Assembly (NCBI GenBank): GCA_021813445.1
Contig: JAKAKP010000151.1
Location: 1-64,000 of the forward strand
Reading direction: 5' to 3'
Length of the DNA: 64,000 nucleotides
From: Deltaproteobacteria bacterium
GTDB taxonomy: Bacteria; Desulfobacterota; Desulfobaccia; Desulfobaccales; 0-14-0-80-60-11
Under the pieces are notes generated by a model. The model had not been told where the DNA came from and made no database searches. It saw nothing but the letters and a program-made list of their open reading frames with translations. Positions 8,257 to 16,722 of the stretch are shown in pieces. The translations under genes and the position numbers were made by a program. Position 1 is the first letter of the stretch. The number at the start of each line of letters is the position of its first letter.

Positions 8257-9236
8257 GCTTCCCCGACGGCGTGCCCCTACTGCAAGTGCGGGACCTCCAG
8301 GTCCGTTTCGCCACTCCGGGCGGTTCGCTGCGGGCCGTAGCCGGGGCGAGCTTCGACCTGAAAGCCGGGGAAACCCTGGGCCTGGTGGGGGAGTCCGGCT
8401 GCGGCAAGACGGTGACCGCCCTCTCCATTTTGCGCCTGCTCCCCGCCGGCCACGCCCAGGTGCGCGGCGAGATCCGCTTTGCCGGGAACGACCTGCAGGC
8501 CTTGCCGGAGCCGCAGATGCGCCAGGTGCGGGGCAACCGCATCGCCATGGTCTTCCAGGAACCCATGACCGCGCTCAATCCGGTCTTCACCATCGGCGAG
8601 CAGGTGGCGGAGGCCCTGCGGCTGCACCGGGGCCTGGGACATCAGGCCGCCTGGAGCGCCGCGGCCCGGGTCTTGTCCCGGGTGGGGCTGCCGGAGGCGG
8701 AGCGCCGCCTGACCCAGTACCCCCACCAGCTCTCCGGGGGCCTGCGCCAGCGGGCCTTGATCGCCATGGCCCTGGCCTGCGACCCCGAACTGTTGATCGC
8801 GGACGAACCCACCACCGCCCTGGACGTGACCATCCAGGCCCAGATCCTGGCCCTGCTGAAGCGCCTGAAGGAGGAAATGGGCCTGGCGGTCCTGTTCATC
8901 ACCCACAACCTGGGGATCGTGGCCCAGACCACGGAGCGGGTGGCGGTGATGTACGCCGGGGTCATCATGGAACAGGCACCTACCCCGGAGCTATATAAAA
9001 ACCCGGCCCATCCCTATACCCGGAATCTCCTGGCCGCGGTGCCCCGGCTGGACTTCCGGCACCCCCCCGGGGAGAGACTGGCGGCCATCCACGGCCAGGT
9101 CCCCAGCCTGGAGGCCCCGCCGCCGGGCTGCCTCTTCCAGGACCGCTGCCCCGAGGCCCGGGAACAATGCCTGGAGGAGCCCCCCTGGGTGGAAATAGGG
9201 CCGGGACATATGGTGCGGTGCTGGAATTATGGCTAG
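8253..9236 (+). CDS. Peptide/nickel-type ABC transporter ATP-binding protein (OppD/DppD-like)
   Basis: The 327-residue ATPase carries Walker [10 protein letters not shown]-loop [11 protein letters not shown], signature LSGGLRQR, Walker [10 protein letters not shown] and the switch histidine in FITHNLG. The C-terminal oligopeptide extension follows ([12 protein letters not shown]) with the Cys-rich signature [15 protein letters not shown] typical of OppD/DppD/GsiA ATPases. It starts at GTG 8253, overlapping the kinase stop. Its OppF-type partner lies 930 bases downstream, but no permease or binding protein is in the window, so the substrate is unknown. Confidence 0.88.
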   Translation: MSFPDGVPLLQVRDLQVRFATPGGSLRAVAGASFDLKAGETLGLVGESGCGKTVTALSILRLLPAGHAQVRGEIRFAGNDLQALPEPQMRQVRGNRIAMVFQEPMTALNPVFTIGEQVAEALRLHRGLGHQAAWSAAARVLSRVGLPEAERRLTQYPHQLSGGLRQRALIAMALACDPELLIADEPTTALDVTIQAQILALLKRLKEEMGLAVLFITHNLGIVAQTTERVAVMYAGVIMEQAPTPELYKNPAHPYTRNLLAAVPRLDFRHPPGERLAAIHGQVPSLEAPPPGCLFQDRCPEAREQCLEEPPWVEIGPGHMVRCWNYG

Positions 9237-9302
9237 CAATGCTAAAGGCGGGAGGCGCTGCGCTTTCCCGCCCTACAGGCCGCGGGTAAGTGAGAAAAGC
9301 AC

Positions 9303-10154
9303 ATGCCGGATGAAAAAAAGACCAAAGAAGAGCTCTTAGCAGAATTGGCGGGCATGGACCAGCAGATTGTTGATCTGGCCCGGACCGTCACCAAATACCA
9401 GCGGCTGGCAGAAGCCTGGCGGGATCTGTGGGAGCAGTTCGCGGCCATCGTCGAAGGCTTCGATGGCTTCATCTACATCTGTTCCCAGAATTACGAAGTG
9501 GAGTATATGAATCAGCGCTTCATCGACCGCACGGGTTATTATCCCCTGGGGCAGAAGTGCTATAAGGCCTTGCATGACCGGGACGATATCTGCCCCTGGT
9601 GCGTCAATGACAGGGTCTTTAAAGGCGAAACCGTGCGCTGGGAAGTGCAAAGTCCTAAAGACCGGCGCTGGTATTACGTGATAAACACGCCCATCAAGCA
9701 CCCTGACGGCACCATGTCCAAGATGGCCATGATCCAGGATATCACCGAAAGCAAAGAGGCGGAGAAGGCTCGGAAACTGGCGGAGGAAAAATACCGGGGC
9801 ATCTTTGAGCACGCGGTGGTGGGCATCTACCAGAGTTCTGCCGATGGCCGGTTTCTCAGCGTCAATCCGGCCCTGGCCCAAATTTTCGGGTACGCCTCCC
9901 CCGGGGAAATGCTGGCTAGTATCACTGATATCAGCCGGCAATTATATGTCGATCCCCGCCGCCGGGATGATTTTAGCAGGGAGATGCGGGATGAGGGCCT
10001 TGTAAAAGGCTTTGAAGCCCAGATGTACCGCCGGGACGGCAGCCGCATTTGGGTGGCCATCAATGCCCGGGCGGTCATTAATGAGGAAGGCGAAGTCCAG
10101 TATTACGAAGGCTTTGTCCAGGACGTCACGGAGAGGCATCAAGGGGAGTCGTAA
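9303..10154 (+). CDS. Two-PAS-domain protein without output domain
   Basis: A 283-residue soluble protein: an N-terminal coiled-coil-like helix (residues 1-55), PAS domain 1 (about 55-150), a linker and PAS domain 2 (about 160-280, with FEHAVVGIYQSSADGRFLSVNPALAQIFGY and the PAC-type end YYEGFVQDVTERH). There is no kinase, cyclase or DNA-binding domain. PAS 1 contains CYKALHDRDDICPWCVN, a C-x10-CxxC cluster that could bind metal or react with redox signals. It lies between the two ABC ATPase genes and downstream of a PAS kinase, so I infer it modulates that kinase or the transporter. Confidence 0.8.
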   Translation: MPDEKKTKEELLAELAGMDQQIVDLARTVTKYQRLAEAWRDLWEQFAAIVEGFDGFIYICSQNYEVEYMNQRFIDRTGYYPLGQKCYKALHDRDDICPWCVNDRVFKGETVRWEVQSPKDRRWYYVINTPIKHPDGTMSKMAMIQDITESKEAEKARKLAEEKYRGIFEHAVVGIYQSSADGRFLSVNPALAQIFGYASPGEMLASITDISRQLYVDPRRRDDFSREMRDEGLVKGFEAQMYRRDGSRIWVAINARAVINEEGEVQYYEGFVQDVTERHQGES

Positions 10155-10163
10155 TATACCGTC

Positions 10164-11126
10164 ATGCCTGAAACCTTACTGAAAACTCAAAACTTAAGCC
10201 GCTCCTTCCGCCTGGCCGGGCCCTGGGGCCGGGGGCCGTGGTTCCAAGCGGTGCAGGGGGTGAACCTCCACGTCCAGGCCGGGGAGACCCTGGGCCTGGT
10301 GGGGGAGTCCGGCTGCGGCAAGTCCACCCTGGGCCGCCTGGTCTTGGCCCTGCTGCCCCCCACCGGGGGCCGGGTCAGCTTCGGCGGCGAAGACCTGGCC
10401 GCGCTGCCCAAGGCCCGCCTCAAGCACCTGCGCCGGCAGATGCAGATCGTCTTCCAGGACCCTTACTCGTCGCTGAATCCCAGGCTGATGGTGCGCCACA
10501 TCCTGGAGGAGCCCTACGCCATCCACGGCCTGGGCACCAAGGCGGAGCGCCGGGCCTGGGTGGCGGAGCTGTTGCAGGAGGTGGGTCTGGGGGAAGAGCA
10601 CCTGGAGCGCTATCCCCACGAATTCAGCGGCGGCCAGCGCCAGCGCTTAGGGATAGCCCGGGCCCTGGCCTTGAAGCCCAAGCTGATCGTGGCCGATGAG
10701 CCGGTCTCGGCCCTGGACGTCTCCATCCAGGCCCAGATTCTCAACCTGTTAAATGACCTGCAACAGTGCCATGGCCTCACTTATCTCTTCATTTCCCATG
10801 ACCTGAGCGTGATCTCCCAGATCAGCGACCGCATCGCGGTCATGTACCTGGGGCGCCTGGTGGAGACCGCGCCCCGGCCGGTCTTTGCCTCGGCCCGGCT
10901 CCATCCTTACACCGAGGCCCTGTTGGCCGCGGTGCCGCTGCCGGACCCGGAGCGGCCCTTTCAGCCCCCGGAGCTCAAGGGGGACCCCCCCAGCCCCATC
11001 AACATCCCCTCCGGCTGCCCCTTCCATCCCCGCTGCCCCGAAGCCCAGTTCCCCCTCTGCCGGGAGGTCTTCCCGGAATACCGGGAAACCGCGGCGGAAC
11101 ATTGGGTCTCCTGCCATTTCCGGTAG
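10164..11126 (+). CDS. Peptide/nickel-type ABC transporter ATP-binding protein (OppF/DppF-like)
   Basis: A 320-residue ATPase with Walker [10 protein letters not shown]-loop [12 protein letters not shown], signature FSGGQRQR, Walker [10 protein letters not shown] and switch FISHDLS. The C-terminal extension carries [16 protein letters not shown], the OppF/DppF type of Cys signature. It is 9 bases after the PAS protein gene and pairs functionally with the OppD-like ATPase upstream; such importers need both ATPases plus two permeases and a binding protein encoded elsewhere. The start ATG is the first in frame. Confidence 0.88.
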   Translation: MPETLLKTQNLSRSFRLAGPWGRGPWFQAVQGVNLHVQAGETLGLVGESGCGKSTLGRLVLALLPPTGGRVSFGGEDLAALPKARLKHLRRQMQIVFQDPYSSLNPRLMVRHILEEPYAIHGLGTKAERRAWVAELLQEVGLGEEHLERYPHEFSGGQRQRLGIARALALKPKLIVADEPVSALDVSIQAQILNLLNDLQQCHGLTYLFISHDLSVISQISDRIAVMYLGRLVETAPRPVFASARLHPYTEALLAAVPLPDPERPFQPPELKGDPPSPINIPSGCPFHPRCPEAQFPLCREVFPEYRETAAEHWVSCHFR

Positions 11127-11180
11127 CCGGAGCCTCCACAGGCGGAGACCCCGGTCCGCCCCTGGAAGTGGATATTTTCA

Positions 11181-11219
11181 GAAAAAAAAAGAAGCCAGGC
11201 AGGCAACGTACCTGGCTCC
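11181..11219 (-). terminator. Rho-independent terminator (minus strand)
   Basis: On the minus strand a GC-rich hairpin, AGCCAGG...CCTGGCT, is followed by a run of T (GAAAAAAAAA on the plus strand, 11181-11190). It probably served the Cys-rich gene at 11419-11655; a MITE-like element now lies between that gene and the hairpin. Confidence 0.65.
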
Positions 11220-11251
11220 TTCATCCTGCAGGCGGCCGCGGCTTTGGTCTG

Positions 11252-11395
11252 ATACCAATTTCGCTTTTACACGCTACAAATCCTAAAGAGCGGCGTGCAT
11301 CGGCGGCTTATATTTAATCGCCGATAACCGCCGATAAACGCAGATGAACGCCGCTGATTGCTGCCGGTTTGTTGCTGGCAATATGAATTTGGTAT
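11252..11395. mobile_element. MITE-like element, family B (144 bp)
   Basis: The element starts ATACCAATTTCGC and ends GAATTTGGTAT, forming short imperfect terminal inverted repeats ending in TA. The interior has the palindromic core CGGCGTGCATCGGCGGC and several copies of CGCCGATAAACGC-type units. A second degenerate copy lies at about 33083-33212 with near-identical core and right end. It encodes no protein. The ATACCAA termini resemble those of the insertion sequence at the window start, suggesting mobilisation by a related transposase. Confidence 0.65.
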
Positions 11396-11418
11396 GAGGC
11401 CTCCGGCCTCAGGCTTTT

Positions 11419-11655
11419 TTACTTATTGGGCACACCGGTGGGTTTGCACAGCAGGCTGGCGGAAGTGGACAGCCGGCCGCACTGCTCGCAGACATACTTG
11501 ATGTCCTCCAGTTTGCCTTTGCAATAATGTTTTGCATGTTCCGTCTTTTCTCCGCAATAGGCGCAGGTCATGGCCTCTTTCCCGGGATTGCAGAGATGGC
11601 CGGGCTCCTCCGCCAGGGCCCCGCAGGTTTGGCAGGTATATACCTTCTTCGCCAT
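11419..11655 (-). CDS. Small triple zinc-ribbon-like Cys-rich protein (78 aa)
   Basis: The ORF track starts at 11757, but ATG at 11653-11655 has a perfect AAGGAGG ribosome site and begins MAKKVYTCQTCG. The 78-residue product consists of three copies of a CxxCG...C unit: CQTCGALAEEPGHLC, CAYCGEKTEHAKHYC and CEQCGRLSTSASLLC. The nine cysteines plus histidines suggest structural or redox metal binding (zinc or iron). There is no membrane segment. No function is known to me; similar small proteins occur in sulfate reducers. It is transcribed alone. Confidence 0.75.
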   Translation of the reverse strand: MAKKVYTCQTCGALAEEPGHLCNPGKEAMTCAYCGEKTEHAKHYCKGKLEDIKYVCEQCGRLSTSASLLCKPTGVPNK

Positions 11656-11778
11656 AAATCCTCCTTGACCAGCAGATGTGTATATAAAAAATAAGGTGCA
11701 AATAAATCTTGTCAATGCGGAGACGGAATTTTTGGGGATGATGAGATTAGGTCGCAAAATCCTTTAGAGAGGGGAATC

Positions 11779-12735
11779 TCAGGGAGCCAGAGTCAGATTG
11801 CCTGCCTGGCCGTCCAGCCGGGCCCACACCCCTAAAGGCAGGGTATGGTTGTCCGGTTGGTGGCCCACGGGCAGGCCCGCCAGAACCGGGACGTGGAGAG
11901 GCGCCAGGGCCGTGGCCAGGATTTCCCACAGGTTGTCCCGGGAACTGCCGCTGCCGGTGAACGCGCCCAGAACCACCCCCTTAACCCCCTCCAGGGCCCC
12001 GGCCAGGAGCAGATGGTGGAGCAGGCGGTCCAGCCGGTAGACGGCTTCGTTGTGGTCCTCGAGGAAGAGGATATGGTCCCGGAACCCGGGGGCAAAAGGC
12101 GTGCCCAGCAGATGGCACAGGGTGGTGAGGTTGCCCCCGGCCAGGGTCCCGGCCGCGGTCCCCGGCAGCAGCGGGGTCAAACCCGGGAAGGTGACGGTCT
12201 GCGGCCCCGGGGCCGTCAGCCAAGACAAAAAACTCTCCCGGGCTTCTGGGGTGAGGAGCGGCAGGTGGGCCACAGTGGGGCCATGAAAGGTCACCAGGCC
12301 CAGGTCCCGGTGCAAGTGCCAGAGCAGATTGGTGAGATCGCTGAAGCCCACCAGGCGCTTGGGCTGCGCGCCCAGGGCGGCCAGGTCCAGGAAGGGCAGG
12401 ACCTTGAGGGAGCCGTAACCCCCCCGGGCGCCCACAATGGCCTTTACTTCCGGCTCCTGCCAGACCTCCAGGAACCGCCGGGCCACCCGCTGGTCGCTCT
12501 CCCGGCCCCAGGCCCGGGTCTGAAAGACCTCCGGCCCGCAAACCACCTTAAAGCCCCAATGCCGGAGGAGGTCCACCCCGGCCTGCCAATCGTTGCGGGC
12601 CACCGGGCTGGCGGGCGCGGCCACGGCCACCGCGTCCCCGGGCGCGACCGGTGGCGGCCAGATGCAGGACTGGACGGGGGGCGCGGGACTGCCCCAGGGG
12701 CCTCGGCCCCCAGCATCTTTGGCGGAGGGAGACAT
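11779..12735 (-). CDS. LD-carboxypeptidase (peptidase family S66)
   Basis: Serine peptidase that removes the terminal D-alanine from murein tetrapeptides during peptidoglycan recycling. The N-terminal half has PGDAVAVAAPASPV and GARGGYGSLKVLPFLD, with the nucleophilic serine in VGFSDLTNLLWHL. The C-terminal half has the catalytic glutamate in LEDHNEAVYRLDR and the histidine in GLPVGHQPDNHTLPLG. The ORF track extends to a GTG at 12786; I prefer ATG at 12733-12735, giving about 318 residues. No signal peptide is seen, consistent with a cytoplasmic recycling role. It is divergent from the GT39-like gene. Confidence 0.85.
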   Translation of the reverse strand: MSPSAKDAGGRGPWGSPAPPVQSCIWPPPVAPGDAVAVAAPASPVARNDWQAGVDLLRHWGFKVVCGPEVFQTRAWGRESDQRVARRFLEVWQEPEVKAIVGARGGYGSLKVLPFLDLAALGAQPKRLVGFSDLTNLLWHLHRDLGLVTFHGPTVAHLPLLTPEARESFLSWLTAPGPQTVTFPGLTPLLPGTAAGTLAGGNLTTLCHLLGTPFAPGFRDHILFLEDHNEAVYRLDRLLHHLLLAGALEGVKGVVLGAFTGSGSSRDNLWEILATALAPLHVPVLAGLPVGHQPDNHTLPLGVWARLDGQAGNLTLAP

Positions 12736-12781
12736 ATTGCTAAAGATTACCCCCTTCTCTGGCAGATAACAAATAATCTCT

Positions 12782-12810
12782 TTCACTTGACCAAGTTTTT
12801 GACATATAAT
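12782..12810 (+). promoter_or_regulatory. Candidate sigma70-type promoter upstream of the GT39-like gene
   Basis: A perfect TATAAT lies at 12805-12810, about 30 bases before the GTG start at 12840. The upstream match is weak: TTTCAC lies at about optimal distance, while the better TTGACC is too close. The surrounding sequence is AT-rich compared with the rest of the window. Confidence 0.35.
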
Positions 12811-12839
12811 ACAAGGGCACTTGGATCGTTTCCCAAAGG

Positions 12840-14414
12840 GTGGTTCCCGGAACGTTGCAGCGTCTGTGGTCCCAAATCCCCAGCCGGTATCTGTTCGGCC
12901 CGGCCTTTCTCCTTATTTTCGGGTTGGGGGCCTTTTTCCGCGTCCATGATCTGGGGGGCCGGAACCTCTGGACCGACGAAGCCTGGGTGGCCCTGGCCGC
13001 GCTGCAAGGCACCCCCCAGGCGGCCTTGGCCGCGGGCCAATCCACCCCGCCCCTATACCTTCTCAGCGTCTGGGCCCTGGCCCAAATCGGCGGCGGCAGC
13101 GAAGCGGTGCTCCGCTCCTTGTCCCTTTTTTTCGGGCTGGGGACCCTGGTACTTTTCTGGCCCCTGGCCCGTTCCCTTGCTTCCAGGTCTGCGGCCTTGC
13201 TGGGGCTGTGCGTGGTGGCCTTTTCCCCGGTCATGGTCTATTACGCCAAGGAGTTGAAGCAGTATAGCGGCGACGCCTTTTTTGCGGTGCTCATCTTTCT
13301 CCTGGTGGAGCGGCTGCGCCGGGCGGACGGCAAGTGGGCCTGGTTGACGCTGGCGGTAGCCGGCGTCCTGGGTCTGGGGTTCTCCCATGCCCTGGTCTTT
13401 ATCCTGCCCGTGGCCCTGGTGGGGATGTGGTTTATCCTGCCGCCCCCCCGGCGCTGGCGGGTGGCCCTGGTGGGCGCCGTCTGGGCCGCGGCCTTTGCTG
13501 CCTGGTACTTACTGTTTCTCCGGCGGCAGGTGGAGCCGAACCTGGTGTCCTATTGGGCCCAGGATTTTCCTGATTTCTCCGGGTTAGGGGCTTTTCTCTG
13601 GTGGTTGGGGGCGGCGGTTTACCGCTATTTCTGGTACTTTTGCGGCCCCCGGGGCATATATTGGGGGCTGCCGCTGCTGGTCGCGGGCATCGTGGCTTTA
13701 AGCAGACAGGGCGCGGGCCGGCTCATCTTGTATCTGGGGGGGCCTCTGCTCCTGGCTTTTGGGGCCGCGGCCCTGCACCGCTACCCTTTTATGGCCCATT
13801 ACGGCGGCAACCGCTTGATGCTGTTCAGCGCCCCGCTGCTCTATCTGGTGGCGGCGGTGGGACTGATGTCGCTGCTCACCTGGCTCTGGCACCAACGGCA
13901 GCGGGTGGCGACTCTGGCCCTGGCCGCGGTCATCCTTCTGGCCGTCAATCCCCGGGGGATGATCGGGGAAAGCTTATATCCCCTCAACAACCGGGAAGAG
14001 ATCCAACCCCTGGTGGCATATCTGCAAAAGCAGATTCGGCCCCGGGATTGGGTCTATGTTTATTATTTCGCGATCCCGCCGTTCAAGTACTATTTTCACG
14101 GCTCCGAGAAGCGGGTCTGTTGGGGGAAGTCCTTCGATGACCCGGACCAGTATGAGCTGCCGGCCCCCGAGAACGGCCATCCCCGGCGGCTGTGGTTCAT
14201 AGCCTCTCACATCAACTCGTTGGCGGAGGTGCGGGGATTTGCCAGGGAACTCCTGGGCACGGAATGGCGGGAGGTATCGTGTTTGACCCGGACCGGCGCG
14301 GTCCTTTTCTGCTTTAAATGGCAGGGGCCGCAGCTGGCTAAAACCCGGACAAGCCTTGCAGTACCCGGCGAATCCGGCCCTCCAGCTCCGTCACCCGGTA
14401 AGGCTTATAGATAA
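12840..14414 (+). CDS. GT39/ArnT-like integral membrane glycosyltransferase
   Basis: A 524-residue polytopic membrane protein. After the first helix there is a periplasmic loop with the acidic signature LWTDEAWVALAAL, which resembles the catalytic D-E motif of the PMT/ArnT (GT39, GT-C fold) family using polyprenyl-phosphate sugars. About ten further hydrophobic segments follow to residue 370, then a soluble C-terminal domain (YVYYFAIPPFKYYFHG). It probably glycosylates a lipid or protein outside the cytoplasm; donor and acceptor are unknown. The start is GTG with no clear ribosome site. Its 3' end overlaps the convergent response-regulator gene by 77 bases. Confidence 0.75.
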   Translation: MVPGTLQRLWSQIPSRYLFGPAFLLIFGLGAFFRVHDLGGRNLWTDEAWVALAALQGTPQAALAAGQSTPPLYLLSVWALAQIGGGSEAVLRSLSLFFGLGTLVLFWPLARSLASRSAALLGLCVVAFSPVMVYYAKELKQYSGDAFFAVLIFLLVERLRRADGKWAWLTLAVAGVLGLGFSHALVFILPVALVGMWFILPPPRRWRVALVGAVWAAAFAAWYLLFLRRQVEPNLVSYWAQDFPDFSGLGAFLWWLGAAVYRYFWYFCGPRGIYWGLPLLVAGIVALSRQGAGRLILYLGGPLLLAFGAAALHRYPFMAHYGGNRLMLFSAPLLYLVAAVGLMSLLTWLWHQRQRVATLALAAVILLAVNPRGMIGESLYPLNNREEIQPLVAYLQKQIRPRDWVYVYYFAIPPFKYYFHGSEKRVCWGKSFDDPDQYELPAPENGHPRRLWFIASHINSLAEVRGFARELLGTEWREVSCLTRTGAVLFCFKWQGPQLAKTRTSLAVPGESGPPAPSPGKAYR

Positions 14415-14736
14415 GGCCGGCGGCGCCCATCTCTTTGATCCGGGCCACTTCTTCAGCAGGAAAGAAGCCGGAAGCCACCAGCACCCGCACCTGCGCATCC
14501 AACGCTTGCAGATCCTGGAGCACCTGCAAGCCGTCCCGCCCCGGCAGGTAAAAATCCAGGACCACCAGGTCCACTGCCCCCAGGCGTTTGAAGATTTCCA
14601 GGGCTTCCGGGCCATCCTCCGCCACCTCCACCCGATACCCCAGATGCTCCAGGAGCTCCTTGCCCAAAGAGCGGATCAGGAGATCATCGTCAACCAACAG
14701 GATTAGCGGCGGCACTCTTCGGGGCTCCAGACGCAA
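14338..14736 (-). CDS. Stand-alone response regulator receiver (CheY-like)
   Basis: A 132-residue single receiver domain with ILLVDDDLLIRS (acidic pocket), the phospho-acceptor aspartate in DLVVLDFYLPGRDG (about residue 57), the conserved serine in VLVASGFF and the lysine in LIYKPYRVTELEGRIRRVL. No output domain is present, so it acts by protein contact or in a phosphorelay. Its end overlaps the convergent GT39-like gene. It could receive phosphate from an orphan kinase such as the PAS kinase at 6886, but that is speculation. Confidence 0.85.
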   Translation of the reverse strand: MRLEPRRVPPLILLVDDDLLIRSLGKELLEHLGYRVEVAEDGPEALEIFKRLGAVDLVVLDFYLPGRDGLQVLQDLQALDAQVRVLVASGFFPAEEVARIKEMGAAGLIYKPYRVTELEGRIRRVLQGLSGF

Positions 14737-14803
14737 AAGTGATAACAGCTACCTTAGTAGATATTGCGGCGCGGCGCAAGCCTGAGTTTACAGGGTGTTA
14801 AAG

Positions 14804-14884
14804 TCCCCCTTTGCAAAGGGGGAGTAAGAAAGTGCCTGATTTAAGGTATTCTTTGGTGGCGCAGGCCTTCCAGGCTGCGCCACC
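14804..14884. repeat. Two dispersed palindromic repeats
   Basis: Bases 14804-14824 hold TCCCCCTTTGCAAAGGGGGA, a member of the CCCCCTTTG/CAAAGGGGG family that also flanks the DUF559 genes. Bases 14855-14884 hold GGTGGCGCAGGCCTTCCAG followed by its near-perfect inverse, a palindrome family also at 21056, 26227 and 63263. Both lie in a 295-base non-coding gap in which I see nothing else. Confidence 0.7.
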
Positions 14885-15031
14885 GGTTAAAAATCTTGTA
14901 GGTAAAGATAAGCCCCCGAGGGGAGAAGGAATAATTTTAGGCATATCCATAGCCGATATTTCTTAACTTATTCCTGGGACGCCACACTCGAACCGCCGAT
15001 TTTCATCATGCCATGATGCCGCCTCAGACTG

Positions 15032-15379
15032 TCAGGATTCCGGCTCTTCCGGGGAGCCTTTAACTTCCCGGCTGCCCACCCGGATCCGCAGGTTGCGGAT
15101 GATTCCGGGTCCCAAAGCCCTCTCCAGCGCCTCCAGGATACCGGGGGCGAGAAAGTGCAATTCCTGGCCCCAGGCCGCGGCGCTCACCTCCACCCAGAGT
15201 TCCCGGCGGCGGAGTTCCAGGAGCCGGGTGTGGGCCAAAATCTCCGGGGGCACCGCCGCCTCCCAGACTTGGCGGATGCGGCTGCGCTGGGCCAGGCTTT
15301 CCCAATCCAGGGGCTTCATCAACCCCAGCAGGACATCCCCGATGGCTATGGGCCGGGTTAGCGGCTGGCGTTTGGCCAT
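15032..15379 (-). CDS. dciA: DciA-like protein (DUF721)
   Basis: A 115-residue protein of the DUF721/DciA family, the widespread ancestral loader of the replicative helicase DnaB. The pattern GDVLLGLMKPLDWESLAQRSRIRQVWEAAVPPEILAHTRLLELRRRELWVEVSAAAWGQELHFL matches the KH-like fold of DciA, including the conserved W-x-x-x-V/A-x-P segment. The C-terminal tail is charged and proline-containing. It directly follows (7-base gap) an aminotransferase gene on the same strand. Function is inferred from family membership. Confidence 0.75.
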   Translation of the reverse strand: MAKRQPLTRPIAIGDVLLGLMKPLDWESLAQRSRIRQVWEAAVPPEILAHTRLLELRRRELWVEVSAAAWGQELHFLAPGILEALERALGPGIIRNLRIRVGSREVKGSPEEPES

Positions 15380-15386
15380 GAGATAA

Positions 15387-16559
15387 TCAACCCTTCGCCC
15401 GGGCGAAGCCCGGGGCCGCCCGCCGGATTACTTCTTCCGAGACGCAGAAGGCCAGGCGGAAATAGCCCGCCCGTCCGAAACCCCGGCCCGGAACCGCCAG
15501 GATATTTTCCTGTTTCAGCCGGGCTACCAGGGCCAGGTCATCGCCCCCGGGGGCCTGGGGAAAGAAGTAGAAAGCCCCCCGGGGTTGGACAAATTCATAG
15601 CCGGCCGCGGTTAACACCTCACTGAAAAGGTCCCGGCGCCGGGCGTAATAAGCGATGTCTACCGAGACCTCCAACAGATGCGCCACCACCCGCTGCATCA
15701 ACGCCGGGGCGTTGACGTACCCCAGGATGCGGTTGGCCAGCACCAGACCTGCAAAAATTTCTCCCCGGTCCGGGGCCCGGGGGCTGACCGCGGCATAGCC
15801 CAGGCGTTCCCCGGGAATGGAGAGGTCTTTGGAAAAGGAGGTGGCCAAAAGCGTATTGGGGTAGGCCGCGAAGATGCTGGGCAGGCTCAGGCCGTCGTAA
15901 ACCAGCCGCCGGTAGGGCTCATCCGCCAGCAGATAGACGGGCCGCCCGTGGCGGCCGGAGTGGTGGGTGAGCAACCTGCCCAGCTCTTTCAGGGCCTCGG
16001 CCTCGTACACCTGGCCCGTGGGGTTGTTGGGGGAGTTGACGATCACCACCCGGGTCCGGGGGGTAAGGGCCTGTTCCAGCCGGTTCAGGTCCAACTGAAA
16101 ATGCTCGTCGGTCTCCACCACCCGGACCGTGCCCCCGTGGTTGTCGACATAAAACATATATTCCGGGAAGAAGGGGGCCAGGACCACCACTTCGTCCCCG
16201 GGGTCCAGCAGGGTCTTGAGAATGATATTGATGGCCCCGCCCGCGCCGCAGGTGAGCACGATATCCTCGGTCTTAAAGTCCAGATGGTGGATCTTGCTCA
16301 AATGCTGGGCGATGGCCTGGCGCGTCGGCACCAGGCCGGCGTTGGCCATGTAGCTGTGCAGGCCGGGCCGGGAATCCTGGGCGGCGGCCAGCAATGCCTG
16401 TTTGAACTCTGCCGGGGGCTCCAGGTCCGGGTTCCCCAGGGTGAAGTCCATCACTTTATCTGCGCCCAGGCGGGCCTTCAGTTCCGCTCCCTCCTCGAAC
16501 ATCCGCCGGATCCAGGAGGCGTTTTCCAAAGCTTGTTTGATGCGGTTGGAGACAGTCAT
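15387..16559 (-). CDS. Pyridoxal-phosphate aminotransferase, class I/II (AspC-like)
   Basis: A 390-residue fold-type I aminotransferase. Visible features are DFTLGNPDLEPP at the N-terminus, the cofactor-contact asparagine in VNSPNNPTGQVY, the DEPY motif (LLADEPYRRLVYDG), the Schiff-base lysine in SFSKDLSIPGERLGY and the carboxylate-binding arginine in YFRLAFCVSEE. It probably transaminates an amino acid with 2-oxoglutarate; aspartate, alanine or a branched/aromatic amino acid cannot be told apart. DciA lies immediately downstream, and threonine dehydratase is 160 bases upstream on the same strand. Confidence 0.88.
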   Translation of the reverse strand: MTVSNRIKQALENASWIRRMFEEGAELKARLGADKVMDFTLGNPDLEPPAEFKQALLAAAQDSRPGLHSYMANAGLVPTRQAIAQHLSKIHHLDFKTEDIVLTCGAGGAINIILKTLLDPGDEVVVLAPFFPEYMFYVDNHGGTVRVVETDEHFQLDLNRLEQALTPRTRVVIVNSPNNPTGQVYEAEALKELGRLLTHHSGRHGRPVYLLADEPYRRLVYDGLSLPSIFAAYPNTLLATSFSKDLSIPGERLGYAAVSPRAPDRGEIFAGLVLANRILGYVNAPALMQRVVAHLLEVSVDIAYYARRRDLFSEVLTAAGYEFVQPRGAFYFFPQAPGGDDLALVARLKQENILAVPGRGFGRAGYFRLAFCVSEEVIRRAAPGFARAKG

Positions 16560-16722
16560 TTAGAATCCGTTTTCGGTTTTGGGTTTTCGGCCTTATCTGA
16601 AAGCTGCCTGCTGCAAGCTGACGCCCGTTTAGTGCTTGTTTTCAGTTTTCCGAATATTCTTGATTTTCCTAATTTATCCGAATAATAAGTTGGCCCCTGG
16701 CCCCTGATCACTGGCCACTAAT

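Noticed and set aside
11845-13257. 470-aa plus-strand ORF opposite the LD-carboxypeptidase
   Set aside because: Mirror-frame ORF in GC-rich DNA; the opposite strand has clear peptidase S66 motifs.
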